Shown: positions 13,537 through 54,189 of the stretch, piece by piece
Position numbering within the stretch: position 1 is the first letter of the stretch
Layout of the letters: each line of letters opens with the position of its first letter
Assembly: GCA_949752745.1 (NCBI GenBank)
Contig: OX457031.1
Span: forward strand, 27,062,081 to 27,126,080
Source of the DNA: Protula sp. h YS-2021
Lineage: Eukaryota; Annelida; Polychaeta; Sabellida; Serpulidae
Direction: 5' to 3'
Length of the DNA stretch: 64,000 bases
Program-made: the position numbers and the translations under genes
The notes under the pieces: generated by a model
Seen by the model: the letters and a program-made list of their open reading frames with translations, nothing else
Told to the model about the DNA's origin: nothing
Databases searched by the model: none

Positions 13537-15159
13537 ACATAAAAATACGACGCATCTACCTTTTCATAGAACATGAAAACAGCGTAATTTTACTTGGATG
13601 AAGCAAGGAATTTCCTCTGAGAGACTGCACTTGTAAAATTTAAATTGTTTTTGTATATATTTTAATAGCTTGGATTCATTGGGCAAATTAAGAAACTGAC
13701 TTGCTTGACGGTGTTTTTCGTTACTGTGCAATTGGCAGGTAGCAAAACGATCAAGCCCAAATAGAATTTTTTGGGATTGGGAGATTGGCACGGGGCCAAC
13801 AAACTTGTTAGTAGCCGACAAACTTGTTAACATTCGTGCCCAATACTTTTTAAAACGATCCTTGGCACTCCACACCGAGTGCCGTTTTTAAATACCCCTT
13901 GGGAGCGAAACTTGATACCCTGAGAATTCCAAATAAAAAAACTCACTACCTGAGAAATGTGTGCGTACAATGTTTGCCCCCCCCCCCCCCCCTTTTCTTG
14001 CCAGGCGTGGATTTTAGTTCTGAAATAACACCCTTTTTGTTGGAAAGGAAATTTAACGAAATTGGTTCTCCGCCCGGACAGCATCTGGCCTCAAAATGAG
14101 CACCACCACCTATATCTAAAAAGGAGTTCTGATTAAAGATACAATGTAGTCATCACATATCCTGGTAGACGGATGTAGATAATAATCCTTGTTCGGCAAA
14201 GCTCCCATCTGATTGAATAAAACAGCTACACAAATATCACTTAGGTCTCTCGGAGGGACTGCTTGCAGCTTGGTTAAAGGAAAGGCCAGACTGCCGAAAA
14301 GCACCCAGAGGGGATCAAAATATGCGTTAAAATGTGTGTCTTCATTTGAAAGTCTCCACCCAACAGATTCCATTTTCCCCTTGGTTTGATTACACTTTTA
14401 TATACAGTGTATTGAAAAAAAAAATGATTTGATTTTTAGGTTTTAATTAAAACAACGACCTTGGCCACCTCCATTGAAGCACCGGGGTAAACATTTCAAA
14501 ACTAGTAAATTAACAGCATAATTGGTTGCTAGGGGGAAAGAAACCCCCTGTCAAATCAGGCGAAAAGTTAGCTAATGAGACATAGCATCACCTAACAGTC
14601 TCTAACAGCTTGCGACAGTTGTATTATTTAGCCACGATTTTTTGTAATCATTATGTCTAAATCCTGTCATTACAAATATCTGCTTCCGATGTCGCCTTAC
14701 AAAATACGTGTTCCAAAGTTTATTGGTATTTTTTTTATCTCAAAATCATTTTCTTTACTTTACGTGGGACTGAACTGTTGTTGTAAGGATATCAGGTATT
14801 AATATAACAAAATTGTCACTACAAGAAAAAATAAAATTTCAAGAAATAATGAAACAAAAAAAATAACAAAATAAAAATAGCTTAAAGCCATTTTTCAAAA
14901 AAAAGGTCAATGTCTTTTGCTTTTTACAATATAACCACATAACACCAACAAAAAGCATCGAAACAATAAAAACAAGTATGTCAGTAAAACTGACTAAGTC
15001 CCCCACAGGCGTGCAATCACAGGATTTCAATACAGACAAACAGCCATTGAATAGGTCAGTTGTGTTGAATTTTCAAAGTTTACCCATTTTCCCAACTTTT
15101 GCGAAAATCTCAAAATAACCCCTCGTTGCACAGATCCATAATATAGTCTTTGCACGTGC
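13537..15159. repeat. 1.62-kb tandem duplication, copy 1
   Basis: 1623 bp, repeated directly at 15160. The two copies look identical over all lines compared, apart from a poly-C run (16 C here, 12 C in copy 2). Minus-strand ORFs of 103, 85 and 66 codons occur identically in both and show no known domain. Confidence 0.95.
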
Positions 15160-16779
15160 ACATAAAAATACGACGCATCTACCTTTTCATAGAACATGAA
15201 AACAGCGTAATTTTACTTGGATGAAGCAAGGAATTTCCTCTGAGAGACTGCACTTGTAAAATTTAAATTGTTTTTGTATATATTTTAATAGCTTGGATTC
15301 ATTGGGCAAATTAAGAAACTGACTTGCTTGACGGTGTTTTTCGTTACTGTGCAATTGGCAGGTAGCAAAACGATCAAGCCCAAATAGAATTTTTTGGGAT
15401 TGGGAGATTGGCACGGGGCCAACAAACTTGTTAGTAGCCGACAAACTTGTTAACATTCGTGCCCAATACTTTTTAAAACGATCCTTGGCACTCCACACCG
15501 AGTGCCGTTTTTAAATACCCCTTGGGAGCGAAACTTGATACCCTGAGAATTCCAAATAAAAAAACTCACTACCTGAGAAATGTGTGCGTACAATGTTTGC
15601 CCCCCCCCCCCTTTTCTTGCCAGGCGTGGATTTTAGTTCTGAAATAACACCCTTTTTGTTGGAAAGGAAATTTAACGAAATTGGTTCTCCGCCCGGACAG
15701 CATCTGGCCTCAAAATGAGCACCACCACCTATATCTAAAAAGGAGTTCTGATTAAAGATACAATGTAGTCATCACATATCCTGGTAGACGGATGTAGATA
15801 ATAATCCTTGTTCGGCAAAGCTCCCATCTGATTGAATAAAACAGCTACACAAATATCACTTAGGTCTCTCGGAGGGACTGCTTGCAGCTTGGTTAAAGGA
15901 AAGGCCAGACTGCCGAAAAGCACCCAGAGGGGATCAAAATATGCGTTAAAATGTGTGTCTTCATTTGAAAGTCTCCACCCAACAGATTCCATTTTCCCCT
16001 TGGTTTGATTACACTTTTATATACAGTGTATTGAAAAAAAAAATGATTTGATTTTTAGGTTTTAATTAAAACAACGACCTTGGCCACCTCCATTGAAGCA
16101 CCGGGGTAAACATTTCAAAACTAGTAAATTAACAGCATAATTGGTTGCTAGGGGGAAAGAAACCCCCTGTCAAATCAGGCGAAAAGTTAGCTAATGAGAC
16201 ATAGCATCACCTAACAGTCTCTAACAGCTTGCGACAGTTGTATTATTTAGCCACGATTTTTTGTAATCATTATGTCTAAATCCTGTCATTACAAATATCT
16301 GCTTCCGATGTCGCCTTACAAAATACGTGTTCCAAAGTTTATTGGTATTTTTTTTATCTCAAAATCATTTTCTTTACTTTACGTGGGACTGAACTGTTGT
16401 TGTAAGGATATCAGGTATTAATATAACAAAATTGTCACTACAAGAAAAAATAAAATTTCAAGAAATAATGAAACAAAAAAAATAACAAAATAAAAATAGC
16501 TTAAAGCCATTTTTCAAAAAAAAGGTCAATGTCTTTTGCTTTTTACAATATAACCACATAACACCAACAAAAAGCATCGAAACAATAAAAACAAGTATGT
16601 CAGTAAAACTGACTAAGTCCCCCACAGGCGTGCAATCACAGGATTTCAATACAGACAAACAGCCATTGAATAGGTCAGTTGTGTTGAATTTTCAAAGTTT
16701 ACCCATTTTCCCAACTTTTGCGAAAATCTCAAAATAACCCCTCGTTGCACAGATCCATAATATAGTCTTTGCACGTGCA
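15160..16779. repeat. 1.62-kb tandem duplication, copy 2
   Basis: Second copy, about 1620 bp, ending at the shared GCACGTGCA (16771-16779). The junction is clean and the 3' flank differs, so this is either a very recent duplication or two haplotypes joined by the assembler. Confidence 0.95.
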
Positions 16780-16804
16780 AGAGAACAATTGAATCGCTTC
16801 AGTG

Positions 16805-16904
16805 GTTACGGAGATATAGCGCCGACAAAAAAGTGTCGACGGACGGATAGACAGCGGAGGTATAGCGCCGACAAAAAAGTGTCGACGGACGGATAGACAG
16901 AAGG
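16805..16904. repeat. Two copies of a 48-bp GACGG-containing unit
   Basis: 'TATAGCGCCGACAAAAAAGT' followed by GTCGACGGACGGATAGACAG occurs twice in tandem, then a GGACGGAC tract. It resembles the minus strand of the hairpin/GTCY repeats elsewhere in the window. Confidence 0.85.
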
Positions 16905-16913
16905 ACGGACGGA

Positions 16914-17453
16914 CCGGTGTAATGAAACGTTTTGACCCCCAAACAAATCGACCCCCCGGTCGATTTGTTTTGAAACAAACATACCCCCCGGTCGATTTGT
17001 TTTGGGGAAGCTCGCCATAACAAACAGACCTCCCATATAATAAAATGACCCCCTCCAAATAATCATGTTTAAATAGAAAATGGAAGGAAAAAAGGTGCAT
17101 ATGGTTTTTAAATACTATTTTAAGCATTTTCTACCTCTTGATGTAGAAAATTATTATTTTGAGCCTTTGAAATGCCATTATTGAGCTTGGACATATTTTT
17201 TTGGTGACTGTATGTTAGTGGTGTTGGAAGTGTTTTCGTGTTTGAAAATGTAGATGTTAGTTGCTAAATAAATTGTTATTCATGGATATAGCTTTTATTT
17301 CAATTAAAGAAACTGATAAGGTGGCCATATGTGGAAAGAAATAAAGAAATGAACAAAAAATAAGAGGGTTAAAACATTTCAGGGGGGTCTGTTTTAAAAC
17401 AAATCGACCAGGGGTCGATTTATTTTGGGGGTCAAAACGTTTCCTTACACCGG
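16914..17453. mobile_element. Foldback MITE with hairpins inside its terminal repeats
   Basis: 540 bp. The left end starts CCGGTGTAATGAAACGTTTT and the right end is its reverse complement with few changes, giving inverted repeats of about 72 bp. Each arm has its own hairpin, AAACAAATCGACC / GGTCGATTTGTTT, around a C run. No target duplication is evident. The ORFs over it are not genes. Confidence 0.85.
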
Positions 17454-18052
17454 AATCCTATATTCCCCCGTTTCGCGTTACTCAAGGCGGGGGACTAAAA
17501 ATGTGTAAATAATTTTTTTTTCGAAAATCAATGTTTTACTTCGGTTAAGTTTGATTTTCTGGAATGTTTTGTACCAGAAACAAACTTTTCCCATGGCTAA
17601 TGATGGTGTACTCCAATAAAAAGTAAAACCTTGCTAATCAGAACAATGTTGGGGCTGACAAAAGTTGCCTTGATTAGTCAGGTGTGTGGATCACTCAGAT
17701 TACACATTATTAACTGGGGCATGTTACTGGTATTCAAAAGGCAGTTGGGTGTGTGTGCTCAAAGTTCACACAATACTTTGTCCGAATTAGCATACAATAA
17801 ACTGGGTTTGAAAAAGGGAGATGTGCGAATTATTCAGCTGCTTATTGCATAGAAACCAATCGAAAATTAAAAGAGGCTGAACTATTTTGTCGCAATTGGG
17901 GAAATACACACATTATGCAGGTTTGTCTGTAGACAGGTTTTGCTTTATGTGCAGTCAAACCCACTCATCTAGTAAACATTCCGATGTGACATCAACGTTG
18001 GATAGACGTCGCATCAAAGTCGTCGTTGGTTGTTTATGGAAGTCTATATTGT
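17454..18052. other. Intergenic; partial CAGTAAACATT element
   Basis: Nothing coding. 17970-18048 is a truncated copy of the CAGTAAACATT family (AGTAAACATT, CAACGTTGGATAGACGTCGC, GTTGTTTATGGAAG) that runs into the minisatellite. Confidence 0.6.
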
Positions 18053-18562
18053 TCAGAGATGGGGGTAAGGTTGTGCTCAGAGATAAGGGTAAGGCTGTAC
18101 TCAGAGATAAGGGTAATGCTGTACTCAGAGATAAGGGTAAGGCTGTACTCAGAGATAAGGGTAATGCTGTACTCAGAGATAAGGGTAAGGCTGTACTCAG
18201 AGATAAGGGTAATGCTGTACTCAGAGATAAGGGTAAGGCTGTACTCAGAGATAAGGGTAATGCTGTACTCAGAGATAAGGGTAAGGCTGTACTCAGAGAT
18301 AAGGGTAATGCTGTACTCAGAGATACGGGTAAGGCTGTACTGGGAGGTAAGGATAAGGCTGTACTCAGAGATAGGGTAAGGCTTACTCAGAGATACGGGT
18401 AAGGCTGTACTGGGAGATACGGGTACGGCTGTACTCAGAGATAGGGTAACGCTTACTCAGATATACAGGTAAGGCTGTACTCGGAGATAGCGGTAATGCT
18501 GTACTCAGAGATACGCGTAATGCTATACATGTACTCAAAGATACGAGTAAGGCTCTGCTCAG
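18053..18562. repeat. 24-bp minisatellite with 48-bp higher-order period
   Basis: About 21 copies of 'CTCAGAGATAAGGGTAAGG' plus CTGTA. In the central part copies ending AAGG and AATG alternate strictly, a 48-bp period. As 24 is a multiple of 3, the plus strand keeps an open frame with repeating AVLRDKGK/AVLRDKGN; this is not taken as a gene. Confidence 0.95.
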
Positions 18563-19051
18563 TGTTTTGATTTATTTTTTCTTAAAAAGTCAAAGCAAAT
18601 AAGTTTTATTTCTTAACTTAAAAATTAGTTACTTGTGTTATTAAATTGGTAAATAATTAAGAAATACTGAGGTGTTTCAGGCCATTAAATTCTGGGTCAG
18701 CAACCTTTTAAATTGCAGACCCGGCGTGCGAACGCGTGTGTATGTTTATTTCGAACACTGTTTATAGCTGTCACCGTCCAACACCTTCCCTTGCCAGAAG
18801 TCTCCCCAGAACGAAAACGTTTTTGTGTGTGTGTGTTATAGCAGAAAAAAGTCGTGATTATCTACACCTGCTTATTTTCAGATCTGCTCGCGAGAGTCCT
18901 TATATAATTTCATGACCTATTTTGTCACAGCCTTATCTCTACTGCACTTGATAAATACTGTTATAGTGCTTGTATGCATGGCAATCCCGCGTGCACGTGG
19001 CCCAACCTTATCGCGGCGCCGTTATCTCCTCACGTATTCCCATGGCATGTG
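18563..19051. promoter_or_regulatory. Upstream region of the GH31 gene
   Basis: No gene. Contains a CACGTG box and TTATC (GATA-type) motifs before the TATA box, and a short GT repeat near 18822. Confidence 0.35.
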
Positions 19052-19058
19052 TATAAAA
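19052..19058 (+). promoter_or_regulatory. TATA box of the GH31 gene
   Basis: TATAAAA lies 64 bp before the inferred start codon, so transcription would start near 19080-19085 and leave a 5' leader of about 30-35 nt. Upstream are a CACGTG E-box (18993-18998) and several GATA-type TTATC motifs (within 19008-19027, and TTATCC near 19098). Invertebrate digestive genes are often GATA-controlled, so gut expression is a possible reading, by inference only. Confidence 0.6.
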
Positions 19059-19115
19059 CCTATGTATATATTGCATAAATCAAGGCTTGACATTAAGTTA
19101 TCCCAGCAAAGAGAA

Positions 19116-42446
<23,331 letters not shown>

Positions 42447-42547
42447 AATGTTAATTAATATCGATCAGAAGAAAAGACCCAAACGGGAGAAGTAAAACGG
42501 CGATGACGGTTAAATAGAAACGCAAAGGCTGTTGATTTCTTAACTGA

Positions 42548-42592
42548 AATAAATTCCACGCATCCTTTCTTTTTATTTTTTGTTCGAAATAA
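42548..42592 (+). terminator. Candidate poly(A) signals of the GH31 gene
   Basis: Two AATAAA hexamers, at 42548 and 42587, lie 102 and 141 bp after the stop codon. Either could end the transcript. Confidence 0.5.
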
Positions 42593-43292
42593 AGACATGT
42601 GGTTTATCCATGTAAGTAATTACATCCTAGAGAAACTGTACATTTCAAATCGTGGGTTACTCCGGGCTCGAAGGCCCTACAACACCAAAACGCGGTCTAT
42701 GTTTCTTTATTGGTGACCCTATTACTACATCCATGAAAAAATCCTAATGGTTTCTTCAAAGTATTTTTTAGCTAGAATTGAGCAATTGTTTTCACCGGAA
42801 CTCCCACTATAACCAGTACAATCTGTTCAGAAAAGTATTTACATAACACTTCTACAATATTTTTCTGAATTTTCCAAGAAGTGTTCCTGTAACAAAATGC
42901 TCAGACAATAACTGCTGGAACTACCTTTAGAAACTGTACCAACTACAAAGAAACAACACATGTAATTGTGACGTAACAATAGTACAAATTAATAGCACCA
43001 ATTTAACATATACAAGATTAGCACCGCGGTAGAATCTGACAGCTAAGTACTTGGCAAGTAGCCGGGGCATATCAAATGCAGTTAACTGATTTTTCTTGTG
43101 TTTGTATGTATTTTTCCTGAATTCTCCCATACAGAAAATACGATTAAGCAAGACTAATGTTCTTGCATTAGTCACAGTGCAAATTAGAAATCTCAAAGCC
43201 TATGATTAATTTGATGTGCATGAAAGAAATTAACATTAAGGCTCAGCTACTAGTACGAAAGGGCGTTTCTTCTCAATACATGCAGCTTCACA
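42593..43292. other. Short intergenic gap between convergent GH31 and PECR genes
   Basis: No coding signal. The two genes converge here; the distance between stop codons is 1.1 kb including the 11-bp minisatellite. Confidence 0.6.
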
Positions 43293-43518
43293 CCAGGCAT
43301 AAACCAGGCATACACTGGGCATATGTCAGACATATACGAGGTATACACCAGGCAAATACAAGGCATAAGCCAGGCACATATCAGACCTATGCTAGGCATA
43401 CACCAGGCATATACCAGGCATAAACGAGGCTTACTCGGGGACATATACCAGATATGTGCGGGCAAATGCCAGGCATAAGCCAGGCATACACCAGGCATAC
43501 ACCACGCATATACCAACA
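43293..43518. repeat. 11-bp minisatellite 3' of PECR
   Basis: About 20 imperfect copies of an 11-bp unit, typically CCAGGCATACA. It ends some 30 bp beyond the PECR stop codon, so it probably lies in that gene's 3' UTR. Both strands stay open over it only because of the repeat. Confidence 0.9.
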
Positions 43519-43546
43519 GGCTGTGCAGAGCTGGACGAGGCCGGAT

Positions 43547-49355
<5,809 letters not shown>

Positions 49356-50964
49356 TTTTCACCTTTTGTTTACGGAAGTCAAATGGCTAGGTACACCATT
49401 GTGGTGTGTTACTAACCACAAAATGGTTGATCATTAGCAAATGGGACGAACCTTTTGAAAGCAAAAACCATAAAGTGCAGCTCTACAAGATTTTTTCTTC
49501 AGTTCAGAAGAGGAATGTATTTCCTAGGTCACAACTACAAACAGGGCTATCTATTTGTTGTTCTCACTGCATAATAACCTGCCCAGATCAGTGAATATTC
49601 GCTAGAACAAGATTTTATACTCATCATCATTATACTATCATTAATTTGAATCGAACAATCGTTTATTTGCAAACAGACATTTTACTTTATAAAGAAAAAT
49701 AACTGAGAGAACAAAAAATTTGACTGAATGAATGGTGAGTACCAACTTATTTTCTCACATTTTGAAAAATTTGATTTTTCAAACAGAACTTTGCATGAAT
49801 ATTCTATATATGTATGTTTTTAAACAAACATTCTAGATGCAATACGTATTACATATAGATTTTAAAATTTACGCTATCATAAGACAACAATTTTTTGTTT
49901 TGCTAGTATATGACGAAATCCCGCAAGAGGCCGCAGTTTTGAATCTGTGTTGGCTGGTATCCTTGCTGTGAGTTGAATATTCAACATTACACCTTGCAAT
50001 CAGTTGGTGGGTTAAAATGTCTAGCATATAGATACACGGCGAACTTTTTATACTTAATATTATAGCCAGGGATTTACAGCTAAATTAGAAGCAGTTCACT
50101 TCTGTTTTATCCATAATCAAAATAATATTTGCATATCACTTATTGTTATGTTAAAAAGACGATTACCGTTGTTATATATACCCTTGTTGTGTATATAATT
50201 ATATATACTATTTTACCGTCGCAGGATTTTTTTTGTAAAAATGGAGAATTTCAGTGTTTATCTCAATGGTCGGCCAGGAATGATTAAGCAGTTAATTTGT
50301 TATTCGAAATAGAGCTAAAGTAATTCAAATCAAATCTTTGGAAACGGTCTGGGACGGCCAGTGGATTTAAACCAGTGCTCTTGCCGGTCCTATATTGAAA
50401 TGTCACAAAATACGCCCTGTTAATTATGTTTAGGAAAAGTGTGTTTGAAACCATACTTGTACCTTGAACATTATTTCATTGCAATTTCGATGAATTTGCT
50501 TATTTTTATCCATTAAAGCGATAATCTTTGACTATTGGATCCAAATCTTTGGTAGGCTGTAAGTTAAAACATCCATCTCCGTTTTCGCTATGCTAAAATG
50601 AAATAATTCACTATATTTTTGTTAATTTTTTTGTAAACCAATAATTGAAGGTTAACTATGAAAGGAAACCAATATTTAAGGTTAGATTAAATCAGATATA
50701 CCCGTTGCATGTCTCCTATCTGTTGCATGTTTGAACTCAGAATAAATTTGTTCTTAATTTGAAATACAGCCGTTATGCAAGTACCTTTCTGGTCCGTAAA
50801 AAAATATACAAAGTTGTGTTATTTGTATGAACAGCCTAATCCTCTACAGAATAGGGCATAAGCCTTTTTAATACGTTTATTTTTCTTAAAGCACGACCGA
50901 AATTGGAGGTGGCATCGTAAATGGGCGATAATTGGTGAATTATAGGGGATAAGTAAACTCGCGC

Positions 50965-52165
50965 ACGCGGATTCGTACTTACAAGTTTGCCAGATAAACT
51001 TAGTTTCGACTGAATTCATTTGGGATAAGGATGTAAAGAAATGATAGAAAAAATGACAAAAATCAACAAAATTCCATTTTCTATAAACATATTCACATGT
51101 TGGTTTTTTAAGCTGAATAATATGAAAACTAGTTTTAAAAAGATCAATGGCTTTTAAAATTTGAAAGTGTGCATGTTGAAAGGTAATTAGAATTTTTCTG
51201 TTTTCCCCTTATCATTTCTTTGTAGTTTATCCCAGAAAAACTGCAGTAGAAACGACTGCTATATCGAAAAAAATCCGTAAGGACGAATTGGTTTATTTGC
51301 AGTATAAGCCGAATCACACCTTGGGTGTTTTGAATAAAATGCGCAAGAATTTTGAATTTCGGCTGCAAGGAAACCGGGTAAAAATGAAAGATATGATAGA
51401 ACAAATACAGAAGAAAGATAGCAAAAACAGCCAATACTCGGAACATAACGAAATTGAAACTTAAAAAGAATTGTTAAAACTTTTAATAAATTTTTAAAAG
51501 AGCATGCGGGTTGTTTAAAACACGATTGCTCTTTAGTGCAAGAGAAATTTGACATTTAGGCGAAATCTCTTCATCATTTCTTTTATTTTGCAACCCGATT
51601 AGTTTGTATTCGAAACGCATTTTTGCGCATTTTATTCGGAACGCCTGCAGTGTAATTTGGTTTATCCGGCGATGTCAACAACGCAAAAAGTGAAATATCT
51701 TGCGAGTGCGCACCTACCGGTACTACCACTAGCCGCCCTCGTGCGCTCAACAGGAACTGGGTAATAAACATCTCTGTTAACGGGCCTATCGTCCAAACAT
51801 TTATACGAGTAAGCTAATTAGTACTTTCGAATCTTTCCGATTGTGACTTTCGTACTTTCGACTGCAACTTTTCTGATTTGAATAATATAGAAAGGATACG
51901 AGAAAACATCAAAATTATAATTTTTCTTTCAACATACATACTTTCGAATTAAATAAAAGCCATCATATGATCTTTAAAGCTATTTTAAATATTAGTCAGC
52001 AACTGTAATAGCGAGCTTACGAATATGTTTCGGGCAGAATGGAATATGTTGATTTTTGCCAGTTATTTTCTATCATTTCTTTATACCTTTATCCTAACCG
52101 AATTCGACCGAAACAAAAAAAAAAAAAAAAAAAAAACTTTTAAGCAAAAGTCTAAGTACGAATCC
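50965..52165. repeat. Diverged inverted-repeat pair
   Basis: 50965-51085 ('GCGGATTCGTACTTA...AAGAAATGATAGAAAA...AAAAATCAACA') and 52030-52165 match in opposite orientation. The pair brackets about 0.95 kb that includes the MITE copy 2. Could be the ends of a larger element or two insertions. Confidence 0.5.
51305..51664. mobile_element. TA-flanked MITE (copy 2)
   Basis: 360 bp. Left end AGCCGAATCACACCTTGGGT, then GAATAAAATGCGC; right end is complementary, with TA on both sides. Same family as 48964-49155 but with a longer middle. Confidence 0.6.
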
Positions 52166-52172
52166 GCTTATT

Positions 52173-52297
52173 AGGCCCCAACCCTTCGGATTGGGGCCTA
52201 TAGGTTTGGGGTGTCCGTCTGTCTGTCCGTCATACCCCTATGAATTTGGGGGGGGGGGCGGTTGGGGCCTGCTTGTGTTTCACAAATACTTACTTGT
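52173..52297 (+). repeat. Hairpin-CTATAG-(GTCY)n repeat
   Basis: A perfect 9-bp stem (AGGCCCCAA / TTGGGGCCT, loop CCCTTCGGA) is followed by TATAGGTTTGGGGTGTCC, GTCTGTCTGTCCGTC, a CCCCTATGAATTTGGGG hairpin and a tail. Inverted copy at 47029-47153. Confidence 0.85.
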
Positions 52298-52302
52298 TAA
52301 TC

Positions 52303-52380
52303 CCCCGCCGCTGCGTAGCGCGGCTTGGGGCACTATAGTTTCGGATCTGTCTGTCTGTCGATGACTTTTTGTTAACACAA
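52303..52380 (+). repeat. Second hairpin-CTATAG-(GTCY)n family
   Basis: CCCCGCCGCTGCGTAGCG then CGGCTTGGGG folds into a stem; next CACTATAGTTTCGGATCTGT and a CTGTCTGTCGATG tract. Same layout as the preceding element with different bases. Confidence 0.7.
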
Positions 52381-52952
52381 TCAAACCTGCATTTTATGAT
52401 CGATTGGCGAAATATTTTACATATAGGTAGTGTGGGTCCTAATATATAGCCACGTCGGCGCGAGGACTTGGCCCAGATACATACAGATATTTTATTTGTA
52501 TCAATACTTCTAATCTCTGTTTGAAACTACCACTCAGTGTTTCAGTCTGTTTGATATGATATATTCCTGAATATGATACGGATTGCTTTAGGGTTGCAGT
52601 CGAACCTAACCAAATCAAATATTGGGATTGTACGCGGGGGACATGGCCAGTTTCACTGACCTACTTGTTCTTATAACGCTTGTGCATTGCTTTGTAATAT
52701 TTTGGAGTTTTTTCTTATCTGCATTGCAAGTTACTAACAGTATTAGTGACTTTAAAATGTCACTAAGTGAACAAGTGATTGGACTGACTGAATGATTTGA
52801 CTCTTCCCTAATTTCACAGATTCACTGTAACACATACACATGCGCACAGTCATCCGTGGAAGTAATACAAGTCTGGACGCGAGTACTCAGGACAACCACA
52901 TAAATCGGATAAACATAAATCGCATAAAATCGCATGGAAACTTGGCTATGCG

Positions 52953-52978
52953 ATTAACCGGTTTCGAAACCGGTTAAT
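52953..52978. promoter_or_regulatory. 26-bp perfect palindrome with two AACCGGTT cores
   Basis: Two AACCGGTT octamers separate to either side of TTCGAA within one perfect inverted repeat. AACCGGTT is the known consensus of Grainyhead/CP2 transcription factors. It lies 386 bp before the glycosyltransferase ATG, so it may be promoter-proximal. Function is inferred. Confidence 0.4.
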
Positions 52979-53331
52979 AACTATAAGTAAGCAATTTTGA
53001 ACAACTGTGCTCCCAGCAAATAATCCATCCCGGACATCAACACACAGAAGGTTCAGCATGAAAAAACAACTGAATGTAAAATAGCATGCCAACCGCAAAT
53101 TGTAGTCCAGGGAATACAGTATTATGCTAAAATACTCTGTCATTCCGGGAATAGGCTAGCGTATATTTAAGACAAATCAGCTGCTATGATTCTCTATATA
53201 TCTCGGTTAGACTGGGCTAAAAAGGTTTATTTCTGGAACAGACTCATTTGCTTTCTCATTTGCTTGGTAAAGTTATATTTTACATACTAAAGTATTACTG
53301 TAACGTAATGTTTGTTTATTCATGTTTTCAG

Positions 53332-54189
53332 GCTAACAATGGGGTTGTTGCCATCTCGCGTCACTCTGGTTAAAGTATTTCTATTTCTTGGGATATTTGG
53401 CAGCATGATGATGTGGCGACGATTGCAGCTGGCATCCTGCCAAGAAAAACGCTTCACACAACACGTGACTCATGCTGCGTTTTTCAGCAACGTCACCAAG
53501 CATTTGAGAGGTGGCAACGATGCCTCTGCTCTGTTGGATTACGAGAGTGAGATCGGCAATGCTGGATTAACTAAGAAAGAGAAGAAAGAACTATTTTCCG
53601 AAGGAAAATTCAATTCAAACGACCATATCTGGAATAGCGACGAAGTCTTGTTTAAATTGTCCGATAATACACGAACTGAACTTTTAATGACGTTGTCAGT
53701 GAAAGCGGATCAAAACAGAACAGTTATTATTTCTATTGTTGATAGTGCATTAATGGAATTTGCTCTAAATTTTTATATTCTGTCATTGCAGAAACATAGC
53801 ATAACAAATTATGTCTTCATTTGCCTCGATCCTATGTCGCAAGACTATCTTCAAAAGCATGGAATCAGTTGTATGTTGTTTACATTACCGGATATGTCAA
53901 CATTGATTCAGTCAAGATCCAGGTTCGGCTCAGGATCCGTGGAGAATGGTGACTTCGGCTCCAAGCAGTATTATACAAACACGAATGTAAAGACGCTGTT
54001 TGTACTTGAAACTTTGAAGTTGAATTATAATGTACTGCTCAGTGACGTGGATATCATATTTTTCAAGTACCCATTTAAGTATTTGACATGCAATGGCTGT
54101 GATATAATGGTATCCATGGATCGTGAGTACTGGAACAGCGGGTTTGTGTATGTGATGTCGACGGAGAGAAGTATCCTATTGTACACAAG
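53332..54189 (+). CDS. Glycosyltransferase exon with start codon (coding from 53339)
   Basis: Seven UTR bases after the acceptor, then ATG in a good context (A at -3, G at +4). It covers the anchor, the stem, an N-terminal lysine-rich region and most of the catalytic domain. The donor ACAAG|GTAGTG is weak but gives phase 2, matching the next exon. Confidence 0.9.

Larger units (their letters stand above)
49356..52952. other. Divergent intergenic region PECR / glycosyltransferase
   Basis: No gene. Holds a TA-flanked MITE (51305-51664), a diverged inverted-repeat pair (about 50965-51085 and 52030-52165) and two hairpin/GTCY repeats (52173-52380). Confidence 0.6.

Noticed and set aside
13564..16658. 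Duplicated 103-, 85- and 66-codon ORFs as a duplicated gene cluster
   Set aside because: They are carried along in a 1.62-kb duplication, show no domain and have composition like the surrounding non-coding DNA.
16729..17127. 132-codon and overlapping minus-strand ORFs
   Set aside because: They span the 48-bp duplicate and the foldback MITE; the Ser/Arg-rich peptides are translations of GACGGAC repeats.
17887..18402. 171-codon plus-strand ORF with AVLRDKGK repeats as a gene
   Set aside because: The frame is open because the 24-bp repeat has no stop; outside the repeat there is no domain, and the start lies in a transposon fragment.
43202..43516. Repeat peptides RHKPGIHQAY and AYAWCMPGVCL on opposite strands, possible repeat protein
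   Set aside because: Translation of the 11-bp minisatellite; both strands open by chance of composition.
53312..53338. Earlier start of the glycosyltransferase at 53312
   Set aside because: It would need a TTG start and lies before a good splice acceptor at 53331; the ATG at 53339 has a strong context and a signal anchor follows.
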